In this document: positions 14,730-26,571 of the stretch, piece by piece
How positions within the stretch are numbered: position 1 is the stretch's first letter
How the letters are laid out: every line of letters begins with the position of its first letter
Assembly: GCA_036583965.1 (NCBI GenBank)
Contig: JAZBQD010000017.1
Coordinates: forward strand, 23,718,385-23,782,384
Direction of reading: 5' to 3'
Length of the DNA stretch: 64,000 bases
From: Prunella strophiata
Lineage: Eukaryota; Chordata; Aves; Passeriformes; Prunellidae
Program-made: the position numbers and the translations under genes
The notes under the pieces: generated by a model
What the model saw: only the letters and a program-made list of their open reading frames with translations
The model's database searches: none
What the model was told of the DNA's origin: nothing

Positions 14730-17622
14730 TTACCCATATAAACACTGCTTCAGAAGGAGGTTTGCATGGGCATTGCATGAACATTTGACAGGACACAAGG
14801 CATTGTTGTAATTATTTTTTCTAGGTCTAGATTCATAAAGCCAAGGAAAAAATTTTGATGATTCAGTAGAAAATTAATAGCCAGGCTACATTACAAGAAA
14901 ATTTGCCACAGTTACACCCTGTGACATTTTTTTCTATTGCAAAAGCAAAGTAGGGGAAGTCGTAAATTACTTTCAGAGCTGTCATGATAAACTTTGCAAA
15001 AGAAGATATCACTATTATCAGCTGATACCTTGCCTAGCTATTCCATCTCAGCAATCTTTCTGAAGATGTAATCTATCTCTCTCCTAAAACATGTATTCTC
15101 TCTCCAGAAAATGGATAGAGAATACATATGTCCAACCATACTTAGCATGAAGTATAACCACATATAAAGGACAGAACAATTTATTTGCAAATTTCTGTGC
15201 ATTATTTTCTCATTAATGTGCAATTTGAAAATTAGGTATACAAATATAACCCAAATTCAAAACAGAAGACCTTAAGCTTCACTTGGCATTTGCCTCCTTC
15301 TGAATTTCTGCTGAGTTTCTTCTTCAACCAGAGATTGCTTCTAGAAGATCATCTTACTGCTTTGTTTCATGACACATCATGCTCTTGGTGGCCAGAGACC
15401 AAACTATCTTTCAGTTATGATGCCATAGATCTAATGCAGCTTCAATGAGCACTATGAGGTTAATCTGGTATATACAAAGTACTGAAATTAAATTCAGCTT
15501 CCAGATCACGAATAAAAAAGTTAAAAGTTTCTAAAGTTCCTATTAACAAGTGAACTTGATGACTCTGTCCTGTTTTCAAAGACAGTGTATGGAAAGAAAC
15601 AGTTCTACAACACATGGATTTGGCAAGCTGAATGGAAAAACACTGGCATTTACAGAAGGCAGTTGAAAATTATCTTAGTTATGGGTTTCTGATGACTTCC
15701 TGTATGTATCAATTATATTGTAGAAATGGACAAATACCAGTTTATGAGATGTGTTCTGCATTGTTGGAGTTGCCCTTCAGTCCCCTTAAACAGTGCTCTG
15801 CTGCACCCTGTACCTGGGAGCCACTGCTCCAGATGGTGTCACACAATGTCCAGAAGGAGGAGGGCAGAATGCTTCAGTTGTGGGACAAGATAGGTAAGGT
15901 GGCTTTGGAAACAAACAGTGGCAAATTGGTTGAGAAACTCGAACCTGTAAATTCCATTCCTAATTCTTTAAGTTTATCTGGGTCAGTTTAGCTCATAAAC
16001 ATAAAATAGCTCAGTGGAACCAATTTCACAGGCCAAGTAATCTGAAAGAAAGGCAAAATCTATATTGTCAAGTCCAGCAGAAAACTGATCAACTAATTAT
16101 TAGGAACGGAAACTTCAAGATAATTTTTCAGATTAAACCATAGAGGATTTCCTGAACGCTTTTTTTTTTTTTTTTCTGGGGAACAACCTGTTTGATTTAC
16201 CTGTAGATCTTGCACCACGAGAACATGAGACAATACAAAACTACTACTTTTATTGGCTTATTCCCATTCTCACATCTGTTACTGCTGTATCTACTCAGAA
16301 GAATCCATCCTTTTCTTCAAAATCGAGATTATCAAGCTTGAAAGAAGTATTAAAATATATACAGAATCCATTAGGTTTTCATATATGGCATACTATTTTT
16401 TTTAAGGGCCTCACCTGTGTCTTTTTTAGTGATAACATCATTATTTTGCAAAGGTTTACTTCAGGAATATTGCTTGCATCTCAGAGCACCTTTCATCCTC
16501 CCATATCCTATTAATATGATAATTATTCCAAACATACTGAGTATGCAAGTAGAAGCTTTTATTTGCTGAAGTATATGATACATAATATAGATAAGTAAGC
16601 ACGTAAACTCAGTCTAAAGAAAAACATTTTCAAATTACTTAATATTCTTTACATACAGGAGAACCTAGCAGAAGCCATAACACTCTGGTTCCCCATTAAG
16701 TAAAGAAATACTTGTTCAAAGTCTCAGATATAATTATTCAGCTGCTTTTCATAAACACCTTTCTGTTGTGAGTTGATTTACCTCCAATATTTTACAGCAA
16801 GTACCTGACATCTTTCTGCTACAAGATTAGAACTTTTTAGTGCTGAGTGGAAAAAGAGAATTGTAAGACAAGCTATTATTTCACATTTCTTTCGGCGTTA
16901 AAAATAGGATTGTTTTGCACCTGTGTAATTCATTGAAGGCAGTAGGAGTCACCAAGTCAATCAGAGAAAAATCACAATGCAGTTTTCTAGCTAATCAGTT
17001 GGTCTTTGTTACACAGTTTTTATGCACAACATCACATCTAACAAAAATCAGCAGACTGCAAGCAGTGCACGAATAAGGTACAGGACTTTAAAGCTGTACT
17101 TCAGCCACCAATGAAGCCCTTGCCTTGTATGTGCCAAAGTCTGGTGCCTAATCATAAACATCATGCTGGTTCCAAAATCAAATACTACTTATTGGGACGC
17201 AGCTAGTACTTCCATGCATAAGGCATCACCAATTAAAAGGACACTAGAGAGTTACAGTTAGATAAGGCAAGCAATGTATGATATTATGTCCATGCAAAGA
17301 CATAAGAGGACAACAGCTATCCCAGTTTGTATCTAATGTCTCACAAAACTACCATCTAACAGAAAAGTGGTGCGGGATTAGCACAGACAGACTACTATTT
17401 GTCTTGGATTTTTTAGGGCCTCCTAGGAGAGACCAGAAGGGGTATGCAGTGGGATAAATCTTGATGTGCTGCTGCATTCAAGATATAATATCCACAAGAA
17501 TCAAACTTTTCTACTGTCTAAATCTCAGTTAAGACAGGTATTACAGAGCACATATTTGCAAATGTGACAGTACTAATAATCACAACTTGCAGGTTGCTTA
17601 CTGGAGTGTAACACAATCTTAC

Positions 17623-17753
17623 CGTGTTCATTTCAAACCCAAACAGCTCAGCAGTGAAGCTGCCCAAGATGACAGATGGGCTCTTCATGGTCTTACTGAA
17701 GTGAAGACACCAAGGTCCAGCACCACCTCGTTTCACATCATGGCCATTGTATT
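17623..17753 (-). other. Candidate protein-coding exon (unidentified gene)
   Basis: On the minus strand a 131-bp open segment sits between a strong acceptor (a T-rich tract then TTGCAG, AG at 17754-17755) and a strong donor (ACG then GTAAGA, at 17617-17622). It reads without stops in the frame of the 103-codon ORF at 17518-17829. The peptide begins YNGHDVKRGGAGPW, contains HFSKTMKSPSVILGS and ends ELFGFEMNT. As an internal exon it would start with the last two bases of a split codon and end on a whole codon. I do not recognise the family and found no partner exon nearby. Chance splice sites occur in 64 kb, so this remains a prediction. Confidence 0.25.
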
Positions 17754-20437
17754 CTGCAACCAGAGGGAAAAAATACTGCAATGTAGAAGCTTCTCTGCTC
17801 ACAAGAAGAGGGGATGCCTTCTTTCCCACATGGTGTACAAGGCATTCCTATTGAGAACACTGGATTCAGTTGGGCACAGCAGTGAGAGAGAAGCATCACA
17901 AACAGACACCACTGCAAGGCTGTGGAATCTGCATCTGCAAACACAGGTCTGCTTTAGTCAAGCCTGGGTAGCAAAGACATGTTTAAGTTTGCATATCTAG
18001 AATACCTACCTACCTACACATATACAAAATGATTTATGTTCTCTACTGTTAAACGGGCCAATATCAATTTGCTATAAAATCAAAAGCCGGGGAAGTTTGA
18101 ATTAGTTTTAGACATTAAGAATATTCTTTACATCCCTACAATCTAGAAGAAGAAAGGTTTTTAATAGTCTTTTAGCTTGCAGGACATAGTTTCTCCATTC
18201 ATTACCTACTATTTGCACAGCAATGGCAAAAAGTTGGGAACAGAAGGGAAAAACAAGGATCACAGAGAGAGTGGCAGCAAGTGAAACTATAACCTTTTCA
18301 TTGCAGTAAAATCAAATCAAAATAATTGGGAGGATAACAAGATTTAGAGAATTTGATACATAATGTTTATTTAGGTCCAGGAAATCGAGGTAAGTGAATC
18401 TTATCTACTTTAAATGGTGCTGCAATGTAAAGCAGTAGCTTTTCATCAACAAGGAGTTCTAGGCCCAGATTCTGTATTTGAAGTGAGGCTTTTCATTGTC
18501 TTTTCTTTGTGCAGTGAGAGGAAGCCAGGAGTACTGTTTGAGTGAAATGAGGATGCAAGTTAAAATTACAGAATGTGATTGACTTATTATGTTTATCAAA
18601 CACACTTCAAAAATGTTTCAAACCAAACAATTTGGTATATAAATATATCTCCAGATAATTTCCCATGCCATGTCATTTATTTTTACATCAAATATGTTTG
18701 CTGTTGCCAAGTTGCAAGAAAATAAATAATTTACAAAGGTATTAATTTTGTGCCAGTGGATGGATGAATGTACTTCTTGAACTTCATTTTACTTGCAAAA
18801 ATGGAGCAACAAAGACAACTGTGATGTGCATTATGCTCAAATATAGTTCTGAAATTCCAGAACACTCTAGCTAAGATACTTTAATAGTGTAGAAATCTCA
18901 AATTCTCTATGTAGCAGCATTAAGGTTGATGTGTGGGTAGGAGGAACAAAAGAAAGTACACAACAAAAGGACTGATTGGACCGACCAGTCCAATAATTGG
19001 CACTATAGTGTCTTTCCTGGAAAATTTGTTTGTACAGCATTCCTGTCTCTTTTTATTTGGTTACCGCAAATGTTCTTGAAGTTGCCTTTAATGGCATCTA
19101 TGTTTGTTCGAACAATTCATGCCTCATCAGCACCTTTCTGCAGCTTTAACAGCTCTAAATTACAGCATTTCTCCATCCTGTGGGACCAGGGCTTACAGGG
19201 AATGGCAACCGTGCAGCTGAAAGTGCTTTTCACGACAGGGTCCTTGAATTTGTGCTCATTAAACACTGGTATTTGGTCACTCACTTGCCTTTTTGATCAC
19301 AATCTTTTGTTTAGTAAAATCATCAGAGGGAAATGACAGTAACAGTCTATAATAGTTTCTAATTCCTAACATGTATACAACCTCCTCCGAATAGGAAAAA
19401 AGTGTCTGCCAATTTCTGCATAGACAGTTTACCTTAATGTGGTTTGACTTTTTGGCATACACAACAAGCACTTGTAGCATCTTCAGTGTCACTGCTCATT
19501 TCAGAACAACATAAAACTATACTGCCTTGAAGTCTTCTCGCATCTGATGACATGTTTTGTTCCACACTTTTTGTAGCAATGTCCATGAATCAGGCTGGTG
19601 CTTTCCAAAGAAAACTTCTGTTGGCGTCAAGACAGGGACTCTCACATATCAATGATACATACCAAAACATATTAAGTAGAGGCTGGAAACAGACAGAACA
19701 ACTTATCAAGACAGTATTCTGCTCCATGTTCCTAAGACAGCTGTCTCCCACAGGTGTGATTGCTCACAAGTGCACACTTTCTATGACACCTACCAGAATC
19801 TCAGGTGACAATTCAAGAGTACGCCTCCATTTAGCAGAGATTTATGTCTTATTAATTAATTCAAAAACATGTATAAAAAAAGGTTTCATTTGTCTTCTCT
19901 GTGCAGCCAAAGCCTTGTTGGCATCTCTTTGTACTTCACCTATGATGCTGAAAGCAATTAGGTTAACACACACCTCTTCCAGACTTTTCCTACAGGTAGG
20001 ATTGCTGTGAAAGTTTGGCATTAACAGCTCTGCACTATATTCAGCCTTCATATTCTTGGAAGGAGATTTTCCCTATTGGTACCATGTGCCATATTTTCAG
20101 ACATTCTGATCATCTATGCTCTTTGCAAGAATAAGATCACCTCAGTGAGCCAATGAATTACTGTACCTACAACTAAATCTAAAATCACTTTTAGCACCAG
20201 CATTTTCAACAGCAAATTTATTCACTAGTTCAACTTAAACATAAATTTAGCTTCCAGATTGAAGCACAGTCCTCATCTATTCTAAAGCTGTCCATTGCTC
20301 TCATTTTACATTAGTTTATAATGATATTTCTCATTCCAGCAAAATCTTTCCAAATTTATATAGTCCTTTTAAATTTTCTTGCATATTTTGTGAAGCATTC
20401 TTTGTCTTCTTCACAAAACAGTTTGTCAAGCCTTGAA

Positions 20438-20612
20438 GCAGCCTGTCCAGGAAACTGGTTGAGATATCTCCCTGGGCGATACATAAAAAACATGTAGACA
20501 TGGAGCTTTAAGAATATGGCTTAGTGGTGGTCCTTGCAGCTCTAGGCTGAGGTTGGGCTTGAGGATTTGACAAGTCTTTTCCCACCTAAATGATCCTGCT
20601 ACTCTGTCACTC
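20438..20612 (+). mobile_element. CR1 LINE 3' fragment, sense
   Basis: The segment follows the CR1 C-terminus and 3' UTR in order: GCCTGTCCAGGAAACTGGTTG (the end of the ORF2 coding region in CR1), a block resembling GGCTTAGTGGTGG, a block resembling GGTTGGGCTTGAGGA, then GTCTTTTCCCACCTAAATGAT. The terminal octamers are degraded (CCTGCTACTCTG). About 175 bp long, heavily diverged, 5'-truncated. Confidence 0.75.
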
Positions 20613-20861
20613 TAAGTTGTCTTAGGAATTAACCTCCCCTTCCACATAGAAGGGGCAACTCTTCATCTTTTGTGAGCTTTAGGCATGAGAAACAGGTAAG
20701 CATTAGATCTTCAAGTTTCAAACATTTCATGATCTATCTCCTACCACAGCAGTTTCCTCTGCTCCAGGAAACATCAGTATCTGCCAAAAAAGTGTCCCAA
20801 AACCATATCCCAGGCAACGCATATTTTAGAGGGCAAGGAAATGCTGAACTTGAGCTCTCAT
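20613..20861. other. Spacer between two CR1 fragments
   Basis: About 250 bp of unassigned sequence. It includes AACAGGTAAGC (20689-20699), which resembles a splice donor, but there is no supporting acceptor or coding sequence. Nothing else recognised. Confidence 0.5.
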
Positions 20862-21203
20862 TTACTCATCTGCCTGAAGGGAGCCTACAAGAAAGATGGA
20901 GAAACATTTTACAAGAGCGTGTAGTGACAGGACAAAGGGGAATAGCTTCAAATGGAAAAATAATAGGTTTAGATAAGATGTTAGGAAAAAAATTTGGACT
21001 GTGAGGCTGGTGAGGCACTGGAACAGATTGTCCAGGGAATTTGTGGATGCCGCATCCTTGGAAGTGTTTAAATGCAGGTTGGATCTGAGCAACCTTTTCT
21101 AGTGAAAGATGTTCCTTCCCACAGCAAAATGTTCGGACCTGGATGATCTTTTAGGGTTTCTTTCAACACAGGGCATCGTATAACTCTATGATTCTATGAT
21201 TCT
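20862..21203 (+). mobile_element. CR1 LINE 3' end with terminal octamers, sense
   Basis: The translation of 20862-21001 follows the CR1 ORF2 C-terminal region, with weak similarity to 'LKGAYKKDG' and then a segment ending RLDIRKKFF-like (here GLDKMLGKKFGL). The 3' UTR follows and ends in CTCTATGATTCTATGATTCT, at least two copies of the CR1 tail octamer. The upstream CR1 fragment lies in the same orientation about 250 bp away, but both contain the CR1 3' end, so they are two insertions, not one split element. Confidence 0.85.
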
Positions 21204-21384
21204 TGGCTCTGGTTACATGCTTCTTCCAGTCCCAAGCTCAAAGACTATGAACAAGCTGGCACAGTGTAAAGCTCCTCTGTATTCTCTGATATGACTGGTG
21301 ACAAAAATAGAGATAGAAGATGTTATTTAGTGTTTCATAACTTATCTCATTTTGGGATAATGTATGAAGCAGTCCTATTAACTA

Positions 21385-21390
21385 GAAATC
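21385..21390. repeat. Target site duplication, left copy (GAAATC)
   Basis: Six bases abutting the TG end of the LTR at 21391. The right copy at 22473-22478 is GAAATA, one mismatch. A 6-bp duplication is usual for ERVK-type (class II) integration. Confidence 0.65.
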
Positions 21391-22472
21391 TGTCAAGGTT
21401 GTTACTGGGTCTAGGGTCTTCAAAGAGACAGGAGCAGTAGTGGGTTGCTATAAGGTCGTTTATTGCATTAATACATCTGTCTCAAAGACAAAGAGTTCAA
21501 GGTGCTAAAGTCCATGCTAAAGCTTTCTGGCATGAAGTCCCAAGCTGGAGCAGGGACTTAATGAGCAAGAGAGCAAGGCTGCTTTCTGGTATGGAGTCCC
21601 AGATTCCGTGCAGGAACAGCGGCAGCAGTGGTTCTCAGGCACAGAGTCCGATGTCCTGGGCAGAAGCAGCAGTAGGAGCCACAGCCTTTCTTTCTTCTTT
21701 CTTTTCTTCTTGTGGTTGCAGATGTGTTGATGCTGTGATGGGCGATGATGATGATGAAGCTTGTACCCCACTATGGAGCTTTTTATTTATAAAACATCCA
21801 ATCAGCTAAAAACACAATTCTAAAACATACTTTCTAAACCAATCTGAACTTGATTCTGATCTGCAAAAGCAGTATGAAAGTAGTGTCAGTTCTTTCCTAA
21901 AATCTATGTCTATAATATTATCTATTTACAAAAATGTAGTATCTGCTTTCTTACTTAAAATTTACGTGAATAAGTGTATCTATTTCTGTGAATAGTTCTA
22001 TCTATTTACGCATGTAGTTATATCTGTTTTACATTAATAATTCTATCTGTTCTAGTGGCAAGGTTCTGCTATGTTTTTGTTATGTCTAGGGCTAAGTTGC
22101 TGAACTTTTAATTAGGCCTTAGGGCCTTTGCTAGTTGATACAGTTTCTTAAGGCGCTTAGAATGTATTTCTACTTAAAATCTAAAGCTAAAACTTAAACT
22201 TACTTAAAACTATAGCTTACACTTCTATTTACTTAAAACTTAAACCTACTTAAACTTAAACTTACTTAAAACTATAGCTTACACTTCTATTTACTTAAAA
22301 CTTAAACCTACACTTCTACTTCATATCTATGTGGCTGAATATATCTTAATATCTCTAGAGGCTTTAATTCAACTCCTGCATTCATCTTCCTCTCTGAGAA
22401 ACTCAGAGAGGCTTGCACTCCAACATAAATCTAACCTTGAAATCTCAAAATTGTCCTTGAATAGTCTTGACA
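21391..22472 (-). mobile_element. Solo LTR of an endogenous retrovirus (ERVK-like), antisense, 1082 bp
   Basis: The element is bounded by perfect 7-bp inverted termini (TGTCAAG at 21391, CTTGACA ending 22472) and by a 6-bp target duplication with one mismatch. On the minus strand a polyadenylation signal AATAAA (plus-strand TTTATT at 21459-21464) lies about 70 bp before the 3' end, as expected for R/U5. The body has degenerate repeats of TATCTATTTAC-like words (21905-22040) and a 62-bp tandem duplication (22190-22308). No gag, pol or env is adjacent, so it is a solo LTR left by recombination between the two LTRs of a provirus. Class is inferred only from the duplication length. Confidence 0.75.
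22190..22308. repeat. 62-bp tandem duplication inside the LTR
   Basis: Two head-to-tail copies (22190-22251 and 22252-22308), the second ending where CCTACTT becomes CCTACAC. Each copy contains ACTATAGCTTACACTTC and ACTTAAA words. The copies are practically identical over the shared part, so the duplication is younger than the LTR family or is maintained in it. Confidence 0.9.
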
Positions 22473-22478
22473 GAAATA
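22473..22478. repeat. Target site duplication, right copy (GAAATA)
   Basis: Pairs with GAAATC at 21385-21390 with one difference in the last base. Confidence 0.65.
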
Positions 22479-22973
22479 TATGACAACTTAGAATTTTTAT
22501 CATAGTGTTGATGAACATTAAATTTTTAGATTTTTTCCCCATTCTTGTCTGCAGGTTTCAGTTGTTTGAAAGAATCACTACGTTTTAGTCTATGAGAACA
22601 CACTCATTACTTTCTTCCTCTCCTGCAGTTCTTTTTTCCCCCAGTTAGGAAACACTGAAAAATTGCCTTAGATCATGACAGTAGTTTTGTCGAAAAGCTG
22701 AGCACTTCTGTAGAGAATCCAAGGGTTTATTGATGGTATGTGTTGTCTGAATTCCTAGACCACTAGCAATAATACTGTCAATGTATCAACCATATGACTG
22801 ACCAAGATAACCAGAGGGAATATTTTGCACAGAAAGCCTCATTTGCCTTGCATTGCATTCTGACACCAATGCTTTTTTTAAATCATCTAAACACTACAAA
22901 TTACAGCAATATCAAGACATGAACATTCCATATTCTGCTCCAAACTAGTTTTAAAGTCCTGAAAAGAAACTCA

Positions 22974-23048
22974 CCCTTCTTTCTTCTTTTTTTTTTTCTT
23001 TTCTTTTTTTTTTCTTTTTTTTTCTTTTTCTTTTTTTTTTTTTTTTTT
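22974..23048. repeat. Polypyrimidine (T/C) tract, 75 bp
   Basis: Only T and C over about 75 bp, ending in T18, immediately followed by AA. Homopurine on the other strand, so it could adopt a triplex in vitro. No function inferred. Confidence 0.9.
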
Positions 23049-24028
23049 AATTTTGATTCTCTTTATATTTAAAGACAGAAACATATGAAACAGTCTTGAA
23101 AGCACTGGAGCACAAAACCTGAACTTCTGACATGGTCTTCAAAGACATCCTGTACAAATCAGACTGCTGGAGGCAAAGAAATTCTAGTCCAGTCAACCAA
23201 AGGCAATCCAATTCCTTACCCTCATACAAGCTCACTTTGCAAAATGAGCCACTTTAGGTAACTGACAGCTGCAAAGGAACTTTCATTCAGTTACTTGAAT
23301 TTTCAAGGAATGGCATATATAGGATTTCAACTTATTTTAGACTGCTAACACCATTTGAAAGATACTGCTTACTTGAAAGTCTCCTAAATAAAAGCTTTCC
23401 ACCAAAGAGCCATCAGCAGCAAACACAGGGATCCCCAGAAAGTCCGGTAAAAAACTGCATATTTAAAAACCCGTAGTAGCAATCCCAAAAACTGTGTTTC
23501 CTGTCAGATGACAGATGGAGCATTTTCTAACTCTAAATCATGGTGTGTGGATGGAGACATGCAACCATGATCAGCTGCTCGACAGAGTATTGACAATTCA
23601 CACATTTACTGCAACATCACTGTTCAGACAGCATTTTTCCATCTATCTTTTCTCACGTTCAGTAGATGGTCACAGCAGTATCTGTTTCCCTAATCAGAAC
23701 AGCTCAACGGTATATAAAAGTTTCTGTCCTTACAGCTGCCAATTTACAGCAAGCCTTGGCCTGCCATGAAACAGCAATTACCAAAGTGAAGGTGGTTATA
23801 GATGTCTGGAAGCACTGGGGACAAGAGGAAAAACAGCAGATGCTCTAAGCTCTGCACTTCCAGCGTGCATCCCTGAGCCACTTTGTGTGGCCTCCACCCT
23901 GCACAGAAACACCACATTCAGCTCTGCTGCCTGGTTTGATTGTGTGCATGAAGGATTTAGCACCACAAGGGCTGCACAAGCCCTTCTCACACAACACAGA
24001 ATCCTGTTCTTTTTATTCATGTGGGTTG

Positions 24029-24057
24029 TTTTTTTTTTTTTTTTTTTTTTTTTTTTT
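24029..24057. repeat. Poly(T) tract, 29 bp
   Basis: Uninterrupted run of 29 T followed by CCCCCAGG. On the minus strand this is a long A run that could be the tail of an unrecognised retrocopy, but nothing recognisable lies at higher coordinates. Confidence 0.95.
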
Positions 24058-25938
24058 CCCCCAGGCTATTCTTATTGGTGTAAGGAATAGAAAATCCCAT
24101 CCTACTCATGCACCAGTTTGAAGGCAAAAATAGCACCTTGAACATCCCTTTGATAAACTCAATTGGCTGCCTTCTACTTTACTACTAAAGAAGTCTGTTG
24201 TTCAAAACAGACTTTTTTAAAGATGACGTGTAAAGCAGTACAAGTCAGGTACATAACACTCCCAGACAAGAAAAATCTATCTGAATAGGCATAAAAGCTT
24301 AATTTTACAGTGGTGGATGTTTAATTTGGGTTTGGTTTTTGGTGTCTGTTTTGGGTTTTGTTTGTTTGGGTTTTTGTTATTATTACTTTTCATTGATACA
24401 CTGAATGTCAGAATATAGCTCAGAACGACTGGCTTGAAATGAGAGGATAAACCCCATGTAATTATATAAATCTAAGTTTTTCTATTTTTAATTGTATGAG
24501 GAGAATTATGTGCTAAAGTGAGGGCTTCTGCTTAGTATGTTTGTGTTTTGCATATTAGCTTATAAAGATTACATATTTGGACAATAAATCCTCATATTAA
24601 AATTTCAAAACCTTGCAGGAGAGGATACTTAAAATCAGGAAACCATATATATTCAACACTGTTTATGATCCTATGTGCCTCTGAGTACTGTGGGACTGAG
24701 TACTTATTAGGGTAAAGTGTGATGGGACAGTAGAGTTAATGAGCAAGCAAAGATTCTAGTAAGATTCCAAGGTTGTGTTTCCCTGCCATTATGACCTGGA
24801 TTTTGCTACCTTAAATTTCTTTTTCAAAGATGTGCCGTACAGTTTTGATTGAAAGGCAAAATAGTAATTGATTGTAGCAAGCACTACATAAATGAACCTG
24901 GCAATAAAACTGTTGCAGCTCCGGGGAGCTGCAATTACTGAATATAGGGACGGAATTATAGGGACTGAATTACTTGGGTGTGAAAGCTACAAGGACCTGG
25001 AAACATCTGGAAACCCTGAGCTCTTGGGGCCTCATGACTGCAGCCATAGGACCCCAGCTGTTTCCAGCACAAGACCTCTGAGCTCACATTAGTGGAGGCA
25101 CCAGCTAAGACCAGCTCAGTCTCAGCATTCAAATGCTCTGATGCTTTGAGACGTTGCCAAACATTGGAGAAAGAATGATATAGAACAAGTTGACATTTCT
25201 TACCACTGAATTGTCCAAAATCAGTGAAACTTCACTCTGGGAAAGAAACACCATAAGGAAACACTTCTCTGTTTTGCAGCTCTTCTTCCTGAAAACCAGG
25301 AGATTTCATAAAAGCCTTAATGAGGCGGTGACTACATATATTTCTATTAAGATTGCTTTTGCTTTTATAATGCAGTGGGCCAGGAACCACAGAGATAAGT
25401 ACCAATTGTCCCCGTGGTAATTTCTTCCCCTCACACACACCTCTCCCCAGTTTATTCACCACTAAAAGGCAGCAACCCATGTAACATTACTCAAAAAAAG
25501 TAAATTTTGCTTTGAGAAAATGTGAAGATTGGAAATTGAAATACCCAAACAACAACCTCCTATTTATTCTGTAATTATGCACAGTTGCCTCCAATACCCT
25601 ATTTTGATGCTGTTGTTGTTAACAATGTGGCTCAATATGCCTTTCCCTTGCCAGACATTTAGGGGAGCTGGCCTGATAGCAACCTTGGAAATTTTATTCC
25701 AGTTTCCAAATTGAAATTGGCTAAACTGATAAGACCTTTTTTTCAGTTTGAGGAGTTGTGAAAACCTTGTGAACCTATATTCAAGTTAAAAATACTAACC
25801 TGACTCATGAAATTGCATATCCTCCTGCCTTATCATTATCTTTTTTCTGCCCTCTGCCTCATATGAGCCCTCAAGGGTGTAACAAGCAGATGTCTTAATC
25901 CATGACTACACTTTAATTTGAGAGCCAGCCTAGTCATA

Positions 25939-25943
25939 GAAAG
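25939..25943. repeat. Target site duplication, left copy (GAAAG)
   Basis: Five bases immediately before the TG of the LTR at 25944, repeated exactly at 26567-26571. A 5-bp duplication is usual for ERVL (class III) elements. Confidence 0.85.
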
Positions 25944-26566
25944 TGTTTTCTGGTTGTGGCCGGAAAAGAAAATCTTCTTCTTAGTGCCAGCTACAGTGCT
26001 GTGCTTTGGATTTAGTGTGAGAATAATGCTGATCACTCACTGATAACTTTGTTGTGAGTCAAGGGTAGTTCAGTGTCTCGTTCTCTGCCCACGAGCACAC
26101 GCACAGCAAGCTGTGAGGGAGCACAGCCAGGACATGGGACCTGAACTGGCCAAAGGGATATTCCACACCACAGAACATCATGTCCTGTACATAAACTGAG
26201 GGGATTTGCCCAGGTGCTACCAACTGCTACCTGGGGATGGGTTGGACATCAGGCAGCATGTGGTGAACAATTGCTTTGTGCAGCACTTGTCTTTCTTGGG
26301 TTTTATTCTTCTCACACTCTCCTTCTCATTGCTGTTGTTGCTGTTGCTATTATTATTGTTACTATTATTATTATCAAAATCACTATAGTAATAATAATAA
26401 TTAGTTTATTATTTAGTTAATTTTTTGTTTCAGTTACTATATGCTTCTAATCTCAACCCATAAAGTTTAGCTTTTCTTTCCAATACTCTTCTCCCTGGGA
26501 GATTGGTGGGGAGGGCAGCGAGCAGCTGCATGGTGCCTAGCTGCCAGCTGGAGTTCAACCACAACA
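25944..26566 (+). mobile_element. Solo LTR of an avian ERVL-like endogenous retrovirus, 623 bp
   Basis: Bounded by TG (25944) and CA (26566) and a perfect 5-bp duplication GAAAG. Landmarks in order match a common bird LTR type: GCTACAGTGCTGTGCTTTGG near the start, GGCCAAAGGGATATTCCA (26148-26165), a degenerate TATA region (GTACATAAACTGAG, 26187-26200), an ATT/GTT trinucleotide-rich block (26325-26420), TAATCTCAACCCATAAAG (26448-26465), and a G-rich 3' end finishing in CCACAACA. Orientation follows these landmarks. No internal retroviral sequence is adjacent, so it is a solo LTR. Confidence 0.88.
26325..26420. repeat. Trinucleotide-rich (GTT/ATT)n block inside the LTR
   Basis: Repeats of TGTTGT, TATTAT and AATAAT over about 95 bp. 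This is part of the normal structure of this LTR type and not an independent microsatellite. Confidence 0.85.
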
Positions 26567-26571
26567 GAAAG
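26567..26571. repeat. Target site duplication, right copy (GAAAG)
   Basis: Exact match to 25939-25943. Confidence 0.85.

Larger units (their letters stand above)
6386..20437. other. Long unique stretch with microsatellites; no confident gene
   Basis: About 14 kb without a recognised transposon. It contains homopolymers (A23 at 7337-7359, T16 at 16160-16175), an 11-bp triplet repeat (9040-9072), a CA repeat (9737-9766), a T-rich tract (13065-13222) and a short GGAT repeat (14698-14729). An exon-like segment on the minus strand at 17623-17753 is listed separately. Other ORFs, for example 15632-15991 and 17587-18000 on plus and 19552-20010 on plus, lack recognisable domains. Confidence 0.55.
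22479..25938. other. Unique sequence with pyrimidine tracts
   Basis: No gene or transposon recognised. It holds a C/T tract (22974-23048), a T29 run (24029-24057) and a G/T-rich patch (about 24320-24375). The short ORFs over these tracts encode Phe runs and are artefacts. Confidence 0.6.

Noticed and set aside
15632..15991. 119-codon plus ORF with a GATAG/GTAAGG donor-like site at 15891-15896
   Set aside because: The candidate acceptor is weak and the peptide has no recognisable features. Splice-like words of this strength are frequent.
17587..18000. 137-codon plus-strand ORF
   Set aside because: It runs antisense to the exon-like segment and beyond it, with no recognisable domain or Kozak/splice support.
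19191..19303. Minus-strand open segment (QIPVFNEHKFKDPVVKSTF) ending at GTAAGC
   Set aside because: The donor is plausible but there is no acceptable polypyrimidine tract or acceptor upstream, and the open stretch is only about 35 codons.
19552..20051. 152-codon plus ORF and 69-codon minus ORF overlapping it
   Set aside because: Neither shows a known motif or convincing splice boundaries. Mutual overlap suggests chance openness.
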